Origin: Pseudolysinimonas sp051954455
Lineage (GTDB): Bacteria; Actinomycetota; Actinomycetes; Actinomycetales; Microbacteriaceae
Length of the DNA: 64,000 nt
Direction: 5' to 3'
Assembly (NCBI RefSeq): GCF_051954455.1
Contig: NZ_JBQCHS010000030.1
Span: forward strand, 79,344 to 143,343
The notes under the pieces are model-generated. The model saw nothing but the letters and a program-made list of their open reading frames with translations, was not told the origin of the DNA and searched no databases. Of this stretch, positions 25,678 through 33,930 are shown in pieces (position 1 is the first letter of the stretch; each line of letters opens with the position of its first letter). A program made the translations under genes and the position numbers.

Positions 25678-26174
25678 GCGACGAGCGCGAGGTCCTGACG
25701 TACGAGCTGTTCGGCCGGGCGGCCCGCGAACTGGCCCAGACGATCGCCGACGACCGCTTCCAGCCCGACGCGATCGTCGGCATCGCGCGCGGCGGCCTCA
25801 CCCTCGCCGGCGCCCTCGGTTACGCCCTCGACGTGAAGATGCTCGGCAGCCTCAACGTCGAGTTCTACACGGGTGTCGGTTCGACGCTCGAGGCGCCGGT
25901 CGTGCTGCCGCCGACCCTCGACCAGGACTCGCTGCGCGGCAAGAGGGTCCTCCTCGTCGACGATGTGGCCGACTCGGGTCGCACTCTCGCGATGGTGCTC
26001 GAGTTGCTGCGCGCCGGCGGCGGCGAGGTCCGCACCGTCTGCATCTACAGCAAACCCTCGACGATCGAGGAGCCGTACTACGTCTGGAAGCGCACCGACC
26101 GCTGGATCAACTTCCCCTGGTCGGTCGAGGGCCCGGTGACGGCGCGGACGTCGGCCACCGTGGTCGACGCGTGA
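25674..26174 (+). CDS. Phosphoribosyltransferase, xanthine-guanine type
   Basis: 166 residues with the PRTase fold: IVGIARGGLTLAGALGYALDVKML (PPi loop region, about 36-59) and the PRPP-binding motif RVLLVDDVADSGRTLA (about 98-113). The hood segment ends EPYYVWKRTDRWINFPW, as in Gpt-like purine phosphoribosyltransferases. Probably salvages guanine, hypoxanthine or xanthine. It is coupled to the genes on either side by ATGA and GTGA overlaps. Confidence 0.88.
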   Translation: MSDEREVLTYELFGRAARELAQTIADDRFQPDAIVGIARGGLTLAGALGYALDVKMLGSLNVEFYTGVGSTLEAPVVLPPTLDQDSLRGKRVLLVDDVADSGRTLAMVLELLRAGGGEVRTVCIYSKPSTIEEPYYVWKRTDRWINFPWSVEGPVTARTSATVVDA

Positions 26175-26890
26175 GCATCCATCTGGTCGGCGGCGGCTGG
26201 CGCCCGGCCGGCGACGCCGACGTCGTCGGGGTGTTCCTGGAGGAGGCGGCCGGCCGTGCCGCGGGCTCCGGCCGGATGGTCCCGCGCATCGGCGTCCTCC
26301 TCGTGGTGCCGGACGACGCCGAGGGCGACCCCGCGGAGTTCGCCGCCGCGTTCGCCGCCGTCGCGCCGGCCCAGCCCGTCGTGACCGCGATCGCGGAGGG
26401 CGAGGTTTTCACGAGCGCGGTGCTCTCCGACATCGACGGACTGGTCGTCGGCGGGGGCCTGGCCCCGGCGTATCTGGCCGCGGTCCACCCGCTCATCGAC
26501 GAGATCCGCCTGCTCGTGGGCGACGGACTGCCGTACCTCGGCTACTCGGCGGGCGCCATGATCGCGGCCGACCGCGCGATCGTCGGCGGGTGGCGCATGG
26601 ACGGCGTCCCGGTCTGCCCCGCGGAGACCGCCGAGGACCTGGACGAGGTCGCGGTCGCGGAGGGCATCGGTCTCGTCGACCTGGCCGTCGACGTGCACGC
26701 CGCGCAGTGGGGCACCCTCGGCCGGCTCGTCGCCGCGACCGAGGGCGGTCTCGTCGAGGGCGGCGTCGCGATCGACGAGGGGACCGTCCTCATCGTCAAC
26801 GACGACGGCCTGCGGATCTCGGGCGCCGGCAACGTGTGGCGGGTGCTCGACGACGCGGCCGGCATCCTCGTCGGCACGCTCGACGCGTAG
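26171..26890 (+). CDS. Peptidase S51 (dipeptidase E/cyanophycinase-like) family protein
   Basis: 239 residues with the S51 hallmark GYSAGAM (nucleophile Ser126), a preceding DGLVVGGGLAPAYL strand-turn and DVHAAQWGTLGRL, which matches the family's VDxHxxxRGRxGRL region holding the His. Likely hydrolyses N-terminal aspartyl or beta-aspartyl bonds, though relatives have other substrates. Its GTG overlaps the PRTase stop. The next gene, ung, starts 6 bp after its stop. Confidence 0.85.
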   Translation: MSIHLVGGGWRPAGDADVVGVFLEEAAGRAAGSGRMVPRIGVLLVVPDDAEGDPAEFAAAFAAVAPAQPVVTAIAEGEVFTSAVLSDIDGLVVGGGLAPAYLAAVHPLIDEIRLLVGDGLPYLGYSAGAMIAADRAIVGGWRMDGVPVCPAETAEDLDEVAVAEGIGLVDLAVDVHAAQWGTLGRLVAATEGGLVEGGVAIDEGTVLIVNDDGLRISGAGNVWRVLDDAAGILVGTLDA

Positions 26891-26896
26891 TCGCGG

Positions 26897-27598
26897 ATGA
26901 CCGTCCGGAAGCCGCTCGACGAGCTCGTCGACCCGGGCTGGGCGCGAGCCCTCGCGCCCGTCGCCCCGCAGATCGCGCGGATGGGCGACGTCCTCCGCGC
27001 GGAGACCGCGGCGGGGCGGCGCTATCTGCCCGAGGGGCGGCGCGTGCTGCGCGCCTTCGAGCAGGCGTTCGACGAAGTGCGCGTGCTCATCGTCGGCCAG
27101 GACCCCTACCCGACCCCCGGGCATCCGATCGGCCTGTCGTTCGCCGTGGACCCGGACGTGCGCCCCGTCCCGCGGAGCCTCCAGAACATCTATCGTGAGC
27201 TGCGCGACGACCTCGGCGTCGCGACGCCCGAGCACGGCGACCTGAGCGCCTGGTCGCGTCAGGGCGTGCTGCTGCTGAACCGCTCGCTCACGGTGCAGGC
27301 GGGGTCGAGCGGATCGCATCGCGGCAAGGGCTGGGAGCCGATCACCGAGCACGCGATCCGCGCGCTGGTCGCCCGCGGGACGCCGCTCGTCGCGATCCTC
27401 TGGGGGCGCGACGCGGGCACCCTGCGGCCGCTTCTGGGGGCGACGCCCGTCATCGCCTCCGCGCACCCGAGCCCGCTCTCCGCCTCGAACGGGTTCTTCG
27501 GCTCCCGGCCGTTCAGCCGGGCGAACGCCCTGCTCGAGGGGATGGGCGCGGCTCCGGTCGACTGGCGGCTCCCGCCGTCGCCGCCCGCGCTCGCCTAG
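26897..27598 (+). CDS. ung: Uracil-DNA glycosylase, family 1
   Basis: Removes uracil from DNA in base-excision repair. 233 residues with motif A GQDPYPTPGHPIGLSF (Asp general base in GQDPYP), the Asn-containing strand LLLNRSLTVQAG, and motif B HPSPLSASNGFFGSRPFS. It starts six bases after the S51 gene and has no obvious ribosome binding site, so translation probably depends on the upstream gene. Its TAG stop forms the first part of the -10 hexamer of the following GNAT gene. Confidence 0.96.
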   Translation: MTVRKPLDELVDPGWARALAPVAPQIARMGDVLRAETAAGRRYLPEGRRVLRAFEQAFDEVRVLIVGQDPYPTPGHPIGLSFAVDPDVRPVPRSLQNIYRELRDDLGVATPEHGDLSAWSRQGVLLLNRSLTVQAGSSGSHRGKGWEPITEHAIRALVARGTPLVAILWGRDAGTLRPLLGATPVIASAHPSPLSASNGFFGSRPFSRANALLEGMGAAPVDWRLPPSPPALA

Positions 27599-27601
27599 GC
27601 T
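27596..27601 (+). promoter_or_regulatory. Candidate -10 of GNAT gene embedded in the ung stop codon
   Basis: TAGGCT begins with the TAG stop of ung and lies 7 nt before the ATG of the acetyltransferase gene. Confidence 0.4.
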
Positions 27602-27608
27602 CGGACGC

Positions 27609-28196
27609 ATGCTGGAGGAGGAGTACAACCCGCGCCGCGAACTGCCGCGCCACCTCCGTCCCGCCCCCGAGCCGGAGCCGGAGTTCGCGTTCGAGATCCG
27701 CGCCGCGGAGCCGACCGACGTGCCCGACATGCGCGAGATCTACAACCACTACGTCGCCAACTCCACGGTCACCTTCGACGAGGACGCGCTGACGCTCAAG
27801 GAGTTCCGCGACAAGTTCCGTCGCGGCGTCCAGGGCGGGTATCCGTGGATCGTCGCCGTGTCGCCGAGCGGTCAGGTCCTCGGCTACGCGAACGTGTCGC
27901 CCTGGAAGGAGAAGGCGGCCTACCGGTACACGGTCGAGGACTCCATCTACCTGCGCGCCGCCGCCACCGGCAAGGGGCTCGGCACGGCGCTGTTCCGGGA
28001 GCTCCTCGACCGCTCGCGCGACGCCGGCATGAAGGAGGTCATTGCGGTGATCGCGGACAAGGGCGCGGAGGCGTCGATCGCGATGCACAAGCGTTTCGGC
28101 TTCACCGAGGTCGGGCACATGGGCAAGGTCGGGTTCAAGTTCGACCGCTGGCTCGGCACCTACATGCTGCAGAAGAGCCTCAAGAAGAAGCGATAG
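27609..28196 (+). CDS. GNAT acetyltransferase, phosphinothricin acetyltransferase-like
   Basis: 195 residues: an N-terminal charged extension (about 1-28, Glu/Pro-rich), then a GNAT domain beginning IRAAEPTDVPDMREIYNHYVANSTVTFDE, as in the PAT/bar group. It has the acetyl-CoA loop AATGKGLGTALFRELLD and the C-terminal MHKRFGFTEVGHMGKVGFKFDRW. The substrate may be an amino-acid analogue such as methionine sulfoximine, but this is not proven. The basic tail (SLKKKR) is unusual. Confidence 0.9.
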   Translation: MLEEEYNPRRELPRHLRPAPEPEPEFAFEIRAAEPTDVPDMREIYNHYVANSTVTFDEDALTLKEFRDKFRRGVQGGYPWIVAVSPSGQVLGYANVSPWKEKAAYRYTVEDSIYLRAAATGKGLGTALFRELLDRSRDAGMKEVIAVIADKGAEASIAMHKRFGFTEVGHMGKVGFKFDRWLGTYMLQKSLKKKR

Positions 28197-28224
28197 GCCT
28201 TCAGAGGCATCGAGAGGGGAACCC

Positions 28225-28707
28225 GTGACCGTCCATCAGCTTCGTCTGGTCCTCGAGGTCGACGACGTCGACGCCGCCGTCCGGTTCTACCGTGAGGCGC
28301 TCGGCCTGCCCGAAGCGGAGGCCTACGAGGCCGCCGGCGGTGCGCGCGTCGCGATCCTGCCCATCGAGACGGCGACGCTCGAGCTCGCCAACCGCGCCCA
28401 GATCGAGTTCATCGACGAGGTCGAGGTCGGGCACCCGGTCGCGCACCCGTTCCCCGGCCGCATCCGCGTCGCGTTCGAGGTGACGGACGCGGAGGCCGCC
28501 GCGATCGACCTCGAGGCCGCCGGGGCGACGCCGGTGGCCCCGCCCACGCGGACGCCGTGGGACTCGCTGAACGCCCGGGCCGAGGCGCCCGACGGGATGC
28601 AGGTGACGGTGTTCCAGGAGCTGGGCGCGGGAGCCGCCCGCCACGAGCGCGCGGGCGACGGCGTCGAGCCGGGGGCGGGCTCGGGCCCCGACGGCGCGGC
28701 CGGCTGA
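28225..28707 (+). CDS. VOC (glyoxalase/bleomycin resistance) family protein
   Basis: 160 residues. A single vicinal-oxygen-chelate module: VDDVDAAVRFYREALGLPEAEAYE, then PWDSLNARAEAPDGMQVTVFQEL with the Glu-type metal ligand region at the end. Could be a dioxygenase, an isomerase or a binding protein. The tail (about 133-160) is Gly/Ala-rich and likely disordered. The GTG has GAGAGGGG upstream. Convergent with the next gene (39 bp). Confidence 0.85.
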   Translation: MTVHQLRLVLEVDDVDAAVRFYREALGLPEAEAYEAAGGARVAILPIETATLELANRAQIEFIDEVEVGHPVAHPFPGRIRVAFEVTDAEAAAIDLEAAGATPVAPPTRTPWDSLNARAEAPDGMQVTVFQELGAGAARHERAGDGVEPGAGSGPDGAAG

Positions 28708-28746
28708 GCTCGTCGACACCGGGGCGCCGCGTCGATCTCGGCGGGC

Positions 28747-29214
28747 TCACCCGGCGAGGGTCAGGACCAGCTCCGTGACGTCCTCGCCGCGCGCCGCGGC
28801 GAACGTCACCTCGCGTCCGGTGAGGCGGAAGCCCGCCTTCTCGAGCACGCGACGCGATGCGGCGTTGTCCTCGGCGACCCGGCCCCCGAGGGGGCGCTCG
28901 GCGACCTCGGCGAGCAGCGCCCGCACGGCCGCCGTGGCGATGCCGCGCCCCCACCGCTCCGGCGCGACCGAGTAGCCGATCTGCAGCACGCCGTCCATCG
29001 GATAGCAGCAGACCATCCCGGCGAACGCGCCGTCCGCCTCGACGATCCAGGTGCGGTTCTCGGGGACGGTCGTGATGAGCGCCCAGTGCGCCGGCCAGGT
29101 CTCGCGCGTGCGCGGCGCCCCGAAGGCCGCCATCGCGGCGACGCGCGGGTCGGCCTCGAGCGCGAACAGCGGCTCAGAGTCCTCCGGGCGGAGGTCGCGG
29201 AGCCGCACGTCCAT
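28747..29214 (-). CDS. GNAT acetyltransferase, RimJ/RimL-like
   Basis: 155 residues: MDVRLRDLRPEDSEPLFALEADPRVAAMAAF, IGYSVAPERWGRGIATAAVRALLAEV (acetyl-CoA loop) and VAEDNAASRRVLEKAGFRLTG, typical of the RimJ/RimL-like group that acetylates protein N-termini or small molecules. The gene starts 14 bp after the ABC permease stop and is probably the last gene of the gntR-ABC operon. The ATG at 29214 marks the start of similarity; the frame is open further upstream without sense. Confidence 0.88.
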   Translation of the reverse strand: MDVRLRDLRPEDSEPLFALEADPRVAAMAAFGAPRTRETWPAHWALITTVPENRTWIVEADGAFAGMVCCYPMDGVLQIGYSVAPERWGRGIATAAVRALLAEVAERPLGGRVAEDNAASRRVLEKAGFRLTGREVTFAAARGEDVTELVLTLAG

Positions 29215-29228
29215 GGGTCGATCCTGCC

Positions 29229-29990
29229 TCACGACTTCGGGGTGGCGCCCCGCAGGATGAGGAAGCCCGCGACGGCGAAGACCGCGGTCGGAACGAGACT
29301 CCAGAGCGCGAGCCCGAGCGGCAGGCTCGCATCGAGCCAGCGGCCGAAGGCCGACCAGGCGTCGAGCAGCGCGATCACCAGGCCGGCGAGCACGACGATC
29401 GCCAGCAGGATCCCGCCGAAGATCAGGAGCCCGTTGCGCCCCCATCGCACGAACACCGAGCCGAACGCCGAGCCCGTGAACGTGAAGAACAGGAACAGGC
29501 AGAAAATGACGGCGATGCGCTCGCCCCAATTCTCGCCGAAGTACACCGGCGTGAACATCCGGCCCTGCAGGCCCCATCCGTTCGTCGCCCGCTCGAGGAG
29601 GCCGAGGACGGTGATCGTCGCCGTGAAGACCGCCGACATCGCGACGAAGACGACGCTCGATCCGAGGGAGAAGTCGCGGCGGGTGGCGCCGTAGCCGAGC
29701 GCGAGCCGGAACGTGTTGTTCATGGCTTGGATCGCGACCACCGCCATGTAGAAGAAGATCCACGCGGTCGACCCGGAGTAGCTGAACCCCTCCGCGAAGT
29801 CCGTCTTGCCCGGGGACGAGATGACGACAATGGCCCAGATCGCCAGGTTCAGCAGGAAGATCGCCGCGAGCACGATGAAGGGCGTTACCGCGATCGTCAT
29901 CGGGTTGGCGAAGTACAGGCGGATGACGCTCCCGATCCGGCTCGAGCCGAGGCGGCGCGACGGGGCGGGGGCGATCGCGGCGGCGGTCAT
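29229..29990 (-). CDS. ABC transporter permease, YtrC/YtrD-like
   Basis: 253 residues with six predicted membrane segments (first near 36-58, last near 225-247). There is no signal peptide and only weak similarity to named permeases. It is coupled by ATGA to the ATPase upstream and belongs with it as a homodimeric exporter half. In GntR/YtrA-linked systems of this layout the transporter often protects from cell-envelope antibiotics; whether that holds here is unknown. Confidence 0.85.
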   Translation of the reverse strand: MTAAAIAPAPSRRLGSSRIGSVIRLYFANPMTIAVTPFIVLAAIFLLNLAIWAIVVISSPGKTDFAEGFSYSGSTAWIFFYMAVVAIQAMNNTFRLALGYGATRRDFSLGSSVVFVAMSAVFTATITVLGLLERATNGWGLQGRMFTPVYFGENWGERIAVIFCLFLFFTFTGSAFGSVFVRWGRNGLLIFGGILLAIVVLAGLVIALLDAWSAFGRWLDASLPLGLALWSLVPTAVFAVAGFLILRGATPKS

Positions 29991-30883
29991 GCGAACTCCT
30001 TCTCGGACGTGCGGGTGAGGTGGACGACGAGCTGCTGCAGCGAGACCGGCCCGAGCTCCAGCCCGGCCGCGCTCGCGGCGGCGCGCTCGTCGGGACGGAG
30101 CCCGGCGACGGTGACGGAGGCGAGGCCGCCGATCCCGTCGCGGTGCAGCACCTCGCGCGAGCCGAGGAACGCGTCGATCTTCTGGCGGGGCCCGACGAGC
30201 GTCGTGGCGCTCTCGCGCAGCTCCTCCGCGTCCTCGTCGAGGATCATCCGGCCCCGGTCGATGACGAGCACGTGCTCGAGGAGGTTCGCGACCTCGTCGA
30301 TCAGGTGGCTCGACAGCACGATGGTGCGCGGGTGCTCCGCGAAGTCGGCGAGCAGCCGGTCGTAGAACGTCTGCCGCGCGACCGCGTCGAGGCCGAGGTA
30401 GGGCTCGTCGAAGAAGGTCAGCGGCGCGCGGCTGGCCAGGCCGACGATGACGCCGACGGCACTCAGCTGGCCGCGGGAGAGCTTCTTGATGCGCCGGGTC
30501 ATCGGCAGCTCGAAGTCGTCGACGAGCCGGGCCGCGAACTCCGCGTCCCAGTTCTCGAAGAACCACGGGGCGCTCCGCAGCACGTGCTTGACCTTGAAGT
30601 CGTCGGGGTAGCGCTGGCTCTCCTTGATGAAGCAGAGCTGCTGCAGCACGCCCGCGTTCTCGGCCGGCGCGTGCCCGAAGACCTCGAGCTCACCCGCGGT
30701 CGGGAAGTCCTGCCCGGTGAGCAGGTGCATGAGCGTCGTCTTGCCGGCGCCGTTGCGGCCGAGCAGGCCGTAGATGCGGTCCCGTTGGAGCTCGAACGCG
30801 ACGTCGTCGATGGCCGTCACGTCGCCGAAGCGGCGGGTGAGCCCGGTCGCGCGGACGATCGGGTCCGGTTCGGCGCGGGTCAT
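29987..30883 (-). CDS. ABC transporter ATP-binding protein
   Basis: 298 residues: Walker A GRNGAGKTT, Q-loop CFIKESQ, signature LSRGQ (instead of LSGGQ), Walker B LTFFDEPYLGLD, H-loop SSHLIDE. A C-terminal extension of about 85 residues follows the nucleotide-binding domain, as in exporters of the CcmA/YtrB group. Overlaps gntR upstream and the permease downstream by four bases each, so the three genes are made together. Confidence 0.94.
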   Translation of the reverse strand: MTRAEPDPIVRATGLTRRFGDVTAIDDVAFELQRDRIYGLLGRNGAGKTTLMHLLTGQDFPTAGELEVFGHAPAENAGVLQQLCFIKESQRYPDDFKVKHVLRSAPWFFENWDAEFAARLVDDFELPMTRRIKKLSRGQLSAVGVIVGLASRAPLTFFDEPYLGLDAVARQTFYDRLLADFAEHPRTIVLSSHLIDEVANLLEHVLVIDRGRMILDEDAEELRESATTLVGPRQKIDAFLGSREVLHRDGIGGLASVTVAGLRPDERAAASAAGLELGPVSLQQLVVHLTRTSEKEFA

Positions 30884-31233
30884 GCCCGACCTCCCCGGAT
30901 CATGTCGGCGAGCTGCCCGGGCGCGATGCCGAGCTTGTCGGCCTCGGCCAGGAGGGGCAGCACGTACTGCTCCCGGAACTGCTCACGGCGGGCGGCCATG
31001 ATGCGGGCGCGGGCGCCCTCGGCGACGAACATGCCGATCCCTCTCTTCTTGTAGAGGATCCCGCGGTCGACGAGCAGGTTGACGCCCTTGCCGGCCGTGG
31101 CCGGATTGATGCGATGGAAGGCGGCGAACTCGTTGGTCGACGGGACCTGGGTCTCCTCGGGGAGCGCCTCGGAGAGGATGTCGTTCTCGATCAGCTCGGC
31201 GATCTGGAGGAAGATCGCGCGGCTGTCATCCAC
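30880..31233 (-). CDS. GntR-family regulator, YtrA subfamily
   Basis: 117 residues: winged helix (about 8-75; IFLQIAELIENDILSE, VPSTNEFAAFHRINPATAGKGVNLLVDRGILYKKRGIGMFV) and the short helical tail (about 76-117) of the YtrA subfamily, without a large ligand domain. First gene of the ABC operon, with a GTG start. A near-perfect palindrome 17 bp upstream is the likely operator, so it probably represses its own operon. Confidence 0.93.
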   Translation of the reverse strand: MDDSRAIFLQIAELIENDILSEALPEETQVPSTNEFAAFHRINPATAGKGVNLLVDRGILYKKRGIGMFVAEGARARIMAARREQFREQYVLPLLAEADKLGIAPGQLADMIRGGRA

Positions 31234-31250
31234 GGTGCGCCCCGGTCATC

Positions 31251-31276
31251 TGGTTCATTACTCGACTAATGAACCA
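31251..31276. promoter_or_regulatory. Palindromic operator of the gntR-ABC operon
   Basis: Arms TGGTTCATTA (31251-31260) and TAATGAACCA (31267-31276) are perfect complements, and the 6-bp centre CTCGAC contains TCGA, so 24 of 26 positions are symmetric. It lies 17 bp before the gntR start, in an AT-richer patch that probably also holds the promoter. The position and symmetry are as expected for a YtrA-type repressor dimer. Confidence 0.75.
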
Positions 31277-31292
31277 TCGAACCGACCCGCTG

Positions 31293-32069
31293 TCAACCCT
31301 CGAAGCCGATGACCCGCGCCGCCGTGCGGATTAGGGCGCGGCGCGGCACGAGCCGGGTCCCGGCCGCGAACGCGGCGTTGAGGCGCCCCGAGATCGCGAC
31401 CGGGGGAGTCGAGCGCCGGTCGAGCGCGCGCAGCGCGGTCGCCGTCACCTGCTCCACGGTCTGCATCGGCCCGCCGCCCGAGAGCTCGCGCCCCACGACA
31501 TCGAAGAACTCGGTCCGGGTGACGCCGGGGCAGAGCGCCGTCACCTTCACGCCGTGCGGCTTCGCCTCCCACCAGATCGCCTCGGTGAAGCTGCGCACGA
31601 ACGCCTTCGATGCGGCGTACACCGCCTGACCCGGGACCGGCTGGAACGACGCTGTGCTCGCGACGTTGACGATCGCCCCGCCGCGCGCCGCGATGAGATC
31701 GGGCAGGAACGCACGCGTGACGTCGACCAGGGCGCGGACATCGGTGTCGATCATCCCGGCCGAGACCTCCGGATCCGTCCCGGCGAACGCGCCGAAGGAG
31801 CCGAAGCCCGCCGCATTGACGATCGTGTCGACCGGGCCGCCGACGAGGTCGTGCAGGCGCGCACCCGCCCGCGGCTCCGCAAGATCGACCGGGAGCACCT
31901 CGACGCGGACCCCGGCGCTCGCCGCGAGCTCGTCGGCCAGGCGTCGCAGGCGCTCCTCGCGCCGGGCGACGAGGACGAGGTCCGAGCCGCGGCGCGCGAG
32001 GGCGCGGGCGAGATCCTCACCGATCCCGGAGCTGGCGCCGGTGACGAGCGAGAGGTGCGGCTGGTACAT
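31293..32069 (-). CDS. Short-chain dehydrogenase/reductase
   Basis: 258-residue classical SDR with TGASSGIGEDLARALA (10-25), VARREERL, NAAGFG (NAG variant), active-site Ser in NVASTASF, and the YAASK pair near 152-156. Similar to the DltE/YqjQ-like group of oxidoreductases of unknown substrate. TACGCT lies 7 nt before the ATG, and that hexamer shares TA with the promoter of the divergent amidase gene. Confidence 0.9.
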   Translation of the reverse strand: MYQPHLSLVTGASSGIGEDLARALARRGSDLVLVARREERLRRLADELAASAGVRVEVLPVDLAEPRAGARLHDLVGGPVDTIVNAAGFGSFGAFAGTDPEVSAGMIDTDVRALVDVTRAFLPDLIAARGGAIVNVASTASFQPVPGQAVYAASKAFVRSFTEAIWWEAKPHGVKVTALCPGVTRTEFFDVVGRELSGGGPMQTVEQVTATALRALDRRSTPPVAISGRLNAAFAAGTRLVPRRALIRTAARVIGFEG

Positions 32070-32076
32070 GGTGCCG

Positions 32077-32086
32077 AGCGTAGGCT
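32077..32086. promoter_or_regulatory. Overlapping divergent -10 elements between SDR and amidase genes
   Basis: AGCGTAGGCT contains TAGGCT on the plus strand (6 nt before the amidase GTG) and TACGCT on the minus strand (7 nt before the SDR ATG). They share the central TA. Confidence 0.5.
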
Positions 32087-32092
32087 CGGCGG

Positions 32093-33514
32093 GTGGCGTC
32101 CGAGCTGCACGACCTCACCGCACTGCAACAACTCGACCGCCTCCGGCATGGGGAGGTGTCGCCGGGCGAGCTCGTCGAGCACTACCTCGCGCGGATCGAT
32201 CGTCTCGACGGGGAGCTCGGGGCCTTCGTGACCGTCACGCCCGACCCCGCGCGCGAGCGCGCCGCCGCGGTCGAGGCGCTGCCGCACGCGCTCGCGCTCT
32301 GGGGGCTCCCGCTCGGAGACAAGGACCTCTGGCGCCGGGCCGGGGTGCCGACGCGCTTCGGGTCCCGCCTCCTGGCCGATCACGTGCCGGAGGAATCCGA
32401 CGAGCTGGTCCGAGTGCTCGACGACGCGGGCGCGATCAGCCTCGGCAAGACCAACACCCCCGAGTTCGGCCTCCCGAGCTACACCGAGCCGCTCGCGAAT
32501 GCGCCGGCCCGGGTGCCCTACGACACGACCCTCGGCGCGGGCGGGTCGAGCGGGGGCGCCGCCGTCGCGGTCGCGGCCGGGCTGCTTCCGGCGGCACCGG
32601 GCTCGGACGGCGGGGGATCGATCCGCATCCCCGCCGCGTCGACCGGGCTCGTCGGGCTGAAGCCCTCGCGCGGCCGCGTGCCGGCGGGCGCCGGCTTCGA
32701 CAGCCTCGGCGGCTTCGTCGTGCCCGGTCCGATCGCCCGCACCGTCACGGACGCCGCCCTCCTCCTCGACGCCATGGTCGACGGCGGCGCGTACGCGTGG
32801 TCCACCGAGGCGCCGGCGTGGGACGGTGGTGCCTACCTCAACGCGGCCGTGCACGGTGAGGGGCGCTTCCAGCTCGGGGTGACGACCGACTCGCCGTGGT
32901 CGCTGGCCTACGACATCCGGCTGGAGGACGCCCCGCGCGCGGCTCTCGAGGTCGCGATCGCCGAGCTCGGCGCGATCGGACACGGCATCGAGGAGTTCTC
33001 CCTCCTTCCCGAGGAGGGTTACGCCCCGGCGTTCACCACCATCTGGCAGGGCGGCGCGAGCGCCATCCCGGTCGCCGACGAGGACCTCGACCGGCTGGAG
33101 CCGCTCACCGCCTGGCTGATCCGGCGCGGCCGTGAGGTCCCGGGTTCGCAGGTCGTCCAAGCGCTGCGCTGGGTCGCGCAGTACGAGCGCCGGCTCATCG
33201 GGCAGCTCGCGGCCTACGACGCGGTGCTCACGCCGGCGCTCGCCATGACGCCGCGCCCGCTCGGCTGGTACGACCCGGAGGACGCCGAGGAGAACTTCGC
33301 GCAGCAGTGCCGCTTCACCCCGTACACGAGCTTCGTCAACGCGACCGGCCTGCCGGCCATCGTCCTGCCGGTGTCGCAGACGGAGGACGGGATCCCGCTG
33401 GGCGTCCAGCTGATCGGCCGGCCGGGCGGGGAGCACGTGCTCCTCGCGATCGGGGCCCAGCTCGAGTGGCGGCTGCAGTGGCACACGCGGCACCCGCCGC
33501 AGTGGGACGCCTGA
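32093..33514 (+). CDS. Amidase, amidase-signature family
   Basis: 473 residues with the Lys-Ser-Ser catalytic set of the family: Lys77 in LGDKDLW, the GAGGSSGG loop (cis-Ser about 152) and the nucleophile Ser176 in GSDGGGSIRIPAA. Family proteins hydrolyse amides such as indoleacetamide, aryl amides or peptides; the substrate is unknown. GatA is unlikely because no gatB or gatC lies nearby and the central region differs. The GTG start has a leaderless-type -10, TAGGCT. Confidence 0.9.
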   Translation: MASELHDLTALQQLDRLRHGEVSPGELVEHYLARIDRLDGELGAFVTVTPDPARERAAAVEALPHALALWGLPLGDKDLWRRAGVPTRFGSRLLADHVPEESDELVRVLDDAGAISLGKTNTPEFGLPSYTEPLANAPARVPYDTTLGAGGSSGGAAVAVAAGLLPAAPGSDGGGSIRIPAASTGLVGLKPSRGRVPAGAGFDSLGGFVVPGPIARTVTDAALLLDAMVDGGAYAWSTEAPAWDGGAYLNAAVHGEGRFQLGVTTDSPWSLAYDIRLEDAPRAALEVAIAELGAIGHGIEEFSLLPEEGYAPAFTTIWQGGASAIPVADEDLDRLEPLTAWLIRRGREVPGSQVVQALRWVAQYERRLIGQLAAYDAVLTPALAMTPRPLGWYDPEDAEENFAQQCRFTPYTSFVNATGLPAIVLPVSQTEDGIPLGVQLIGRPGGEHVLLAIGAQLEWRLQWHTRHPPQWDA

Positions 33515-33537
33515 CGCGGACGGATCCGGTCGGCAGG

Positions 33538-33559
33538 GTAGGTAAGGCTCACCTACACT
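33538..33559 (+). promoter_or_regulatory. IdeR/DtxR-type iron box overlapping the promoter of the SIP gene
   Basis: The 19 bases at 33538-33556 match the IdeR/DtxR consensus (TTAGGTTAGGCTAACCTAA) at 15 positions, including the inner AGGCT and ACCTA. The candidate -10 TACACT (33554-33559) overlaps its right half and lies 8 nt before the ATG, so a bound iron-loaded repressor would block transcription. Confidence 0.8.
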
Positions 33560-33567
33560 GGATCACG

Positions 33568-33921
33568 ATGTTCCTCTCCGACGTGCTCCCGGCCTCCATC
33601 GCCTGGAATCCCGAGGCCGGCGATCTCGTCCTCCTCGGCGTCGCCCTCGACGACCTCGCGATCGCGGAGACCGTGCTCGCCACCCTGCCGGCCAAGGCGC
33701 GCGGTCAGGTCTTCGTCGAGGCCGCGTCGGAATCGGAGGTGCGCGCCGTGGCCGCCCCCGGGCGCGTCTGCGTCACCTGGCTGCTCCGCGACCGGGGCCA
33801 GTCGCTGACCTCCGCGGTCGACGCGTGGCTCGCCGAGATGCTGCCGGTCGAGTTCGACCGCGAGCACCGCGTGTACGCCTGGATCTCGGGGGAGTCGAGC
33901 GCCCGCGCGATCCTCAGCTGA
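33568..33921 (+). CDS. Stand-alone SIP-domain protein (siderophore-interacting type)
   Basis: 117 residues matching only the C-terminal (NAD(P)H-side) half of siderophore-interacting ferric reductases of the ViuB family: VLLGVALDDLAIAETVLATLP, GQVFVEAASESE, VCVTWLLRDRG, and the end RVYAWISGESSARAI. The FAD-binding half found in full-length proteins is absent and no such gene adjoins it. It may work with a separate flavoprotein, or act by itself in iron release from siderophores. The promoter overlaps an iron box, so expression is expected under iron limitation. Confidence 0.82.
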   Translation: MFLSDVLPASIAWNPEAGDLVLLGVALDDLAIAETVLATLPAKARGQVFVEAASESEVRAVAAPGRVCVTWLLRDRGQSLTSAVDAWLAEMLPVEFDREHRVYAWISGESSARAILS

Positions 33922-33930
33922 GACCGGCGG

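Noticed and set aside
32093..33514. Amidase as GatA of the tRNA amidotransferase
   Set aside because: No gatB or gatC nearby, and the sequence beyond the signature does not resemble GatA.
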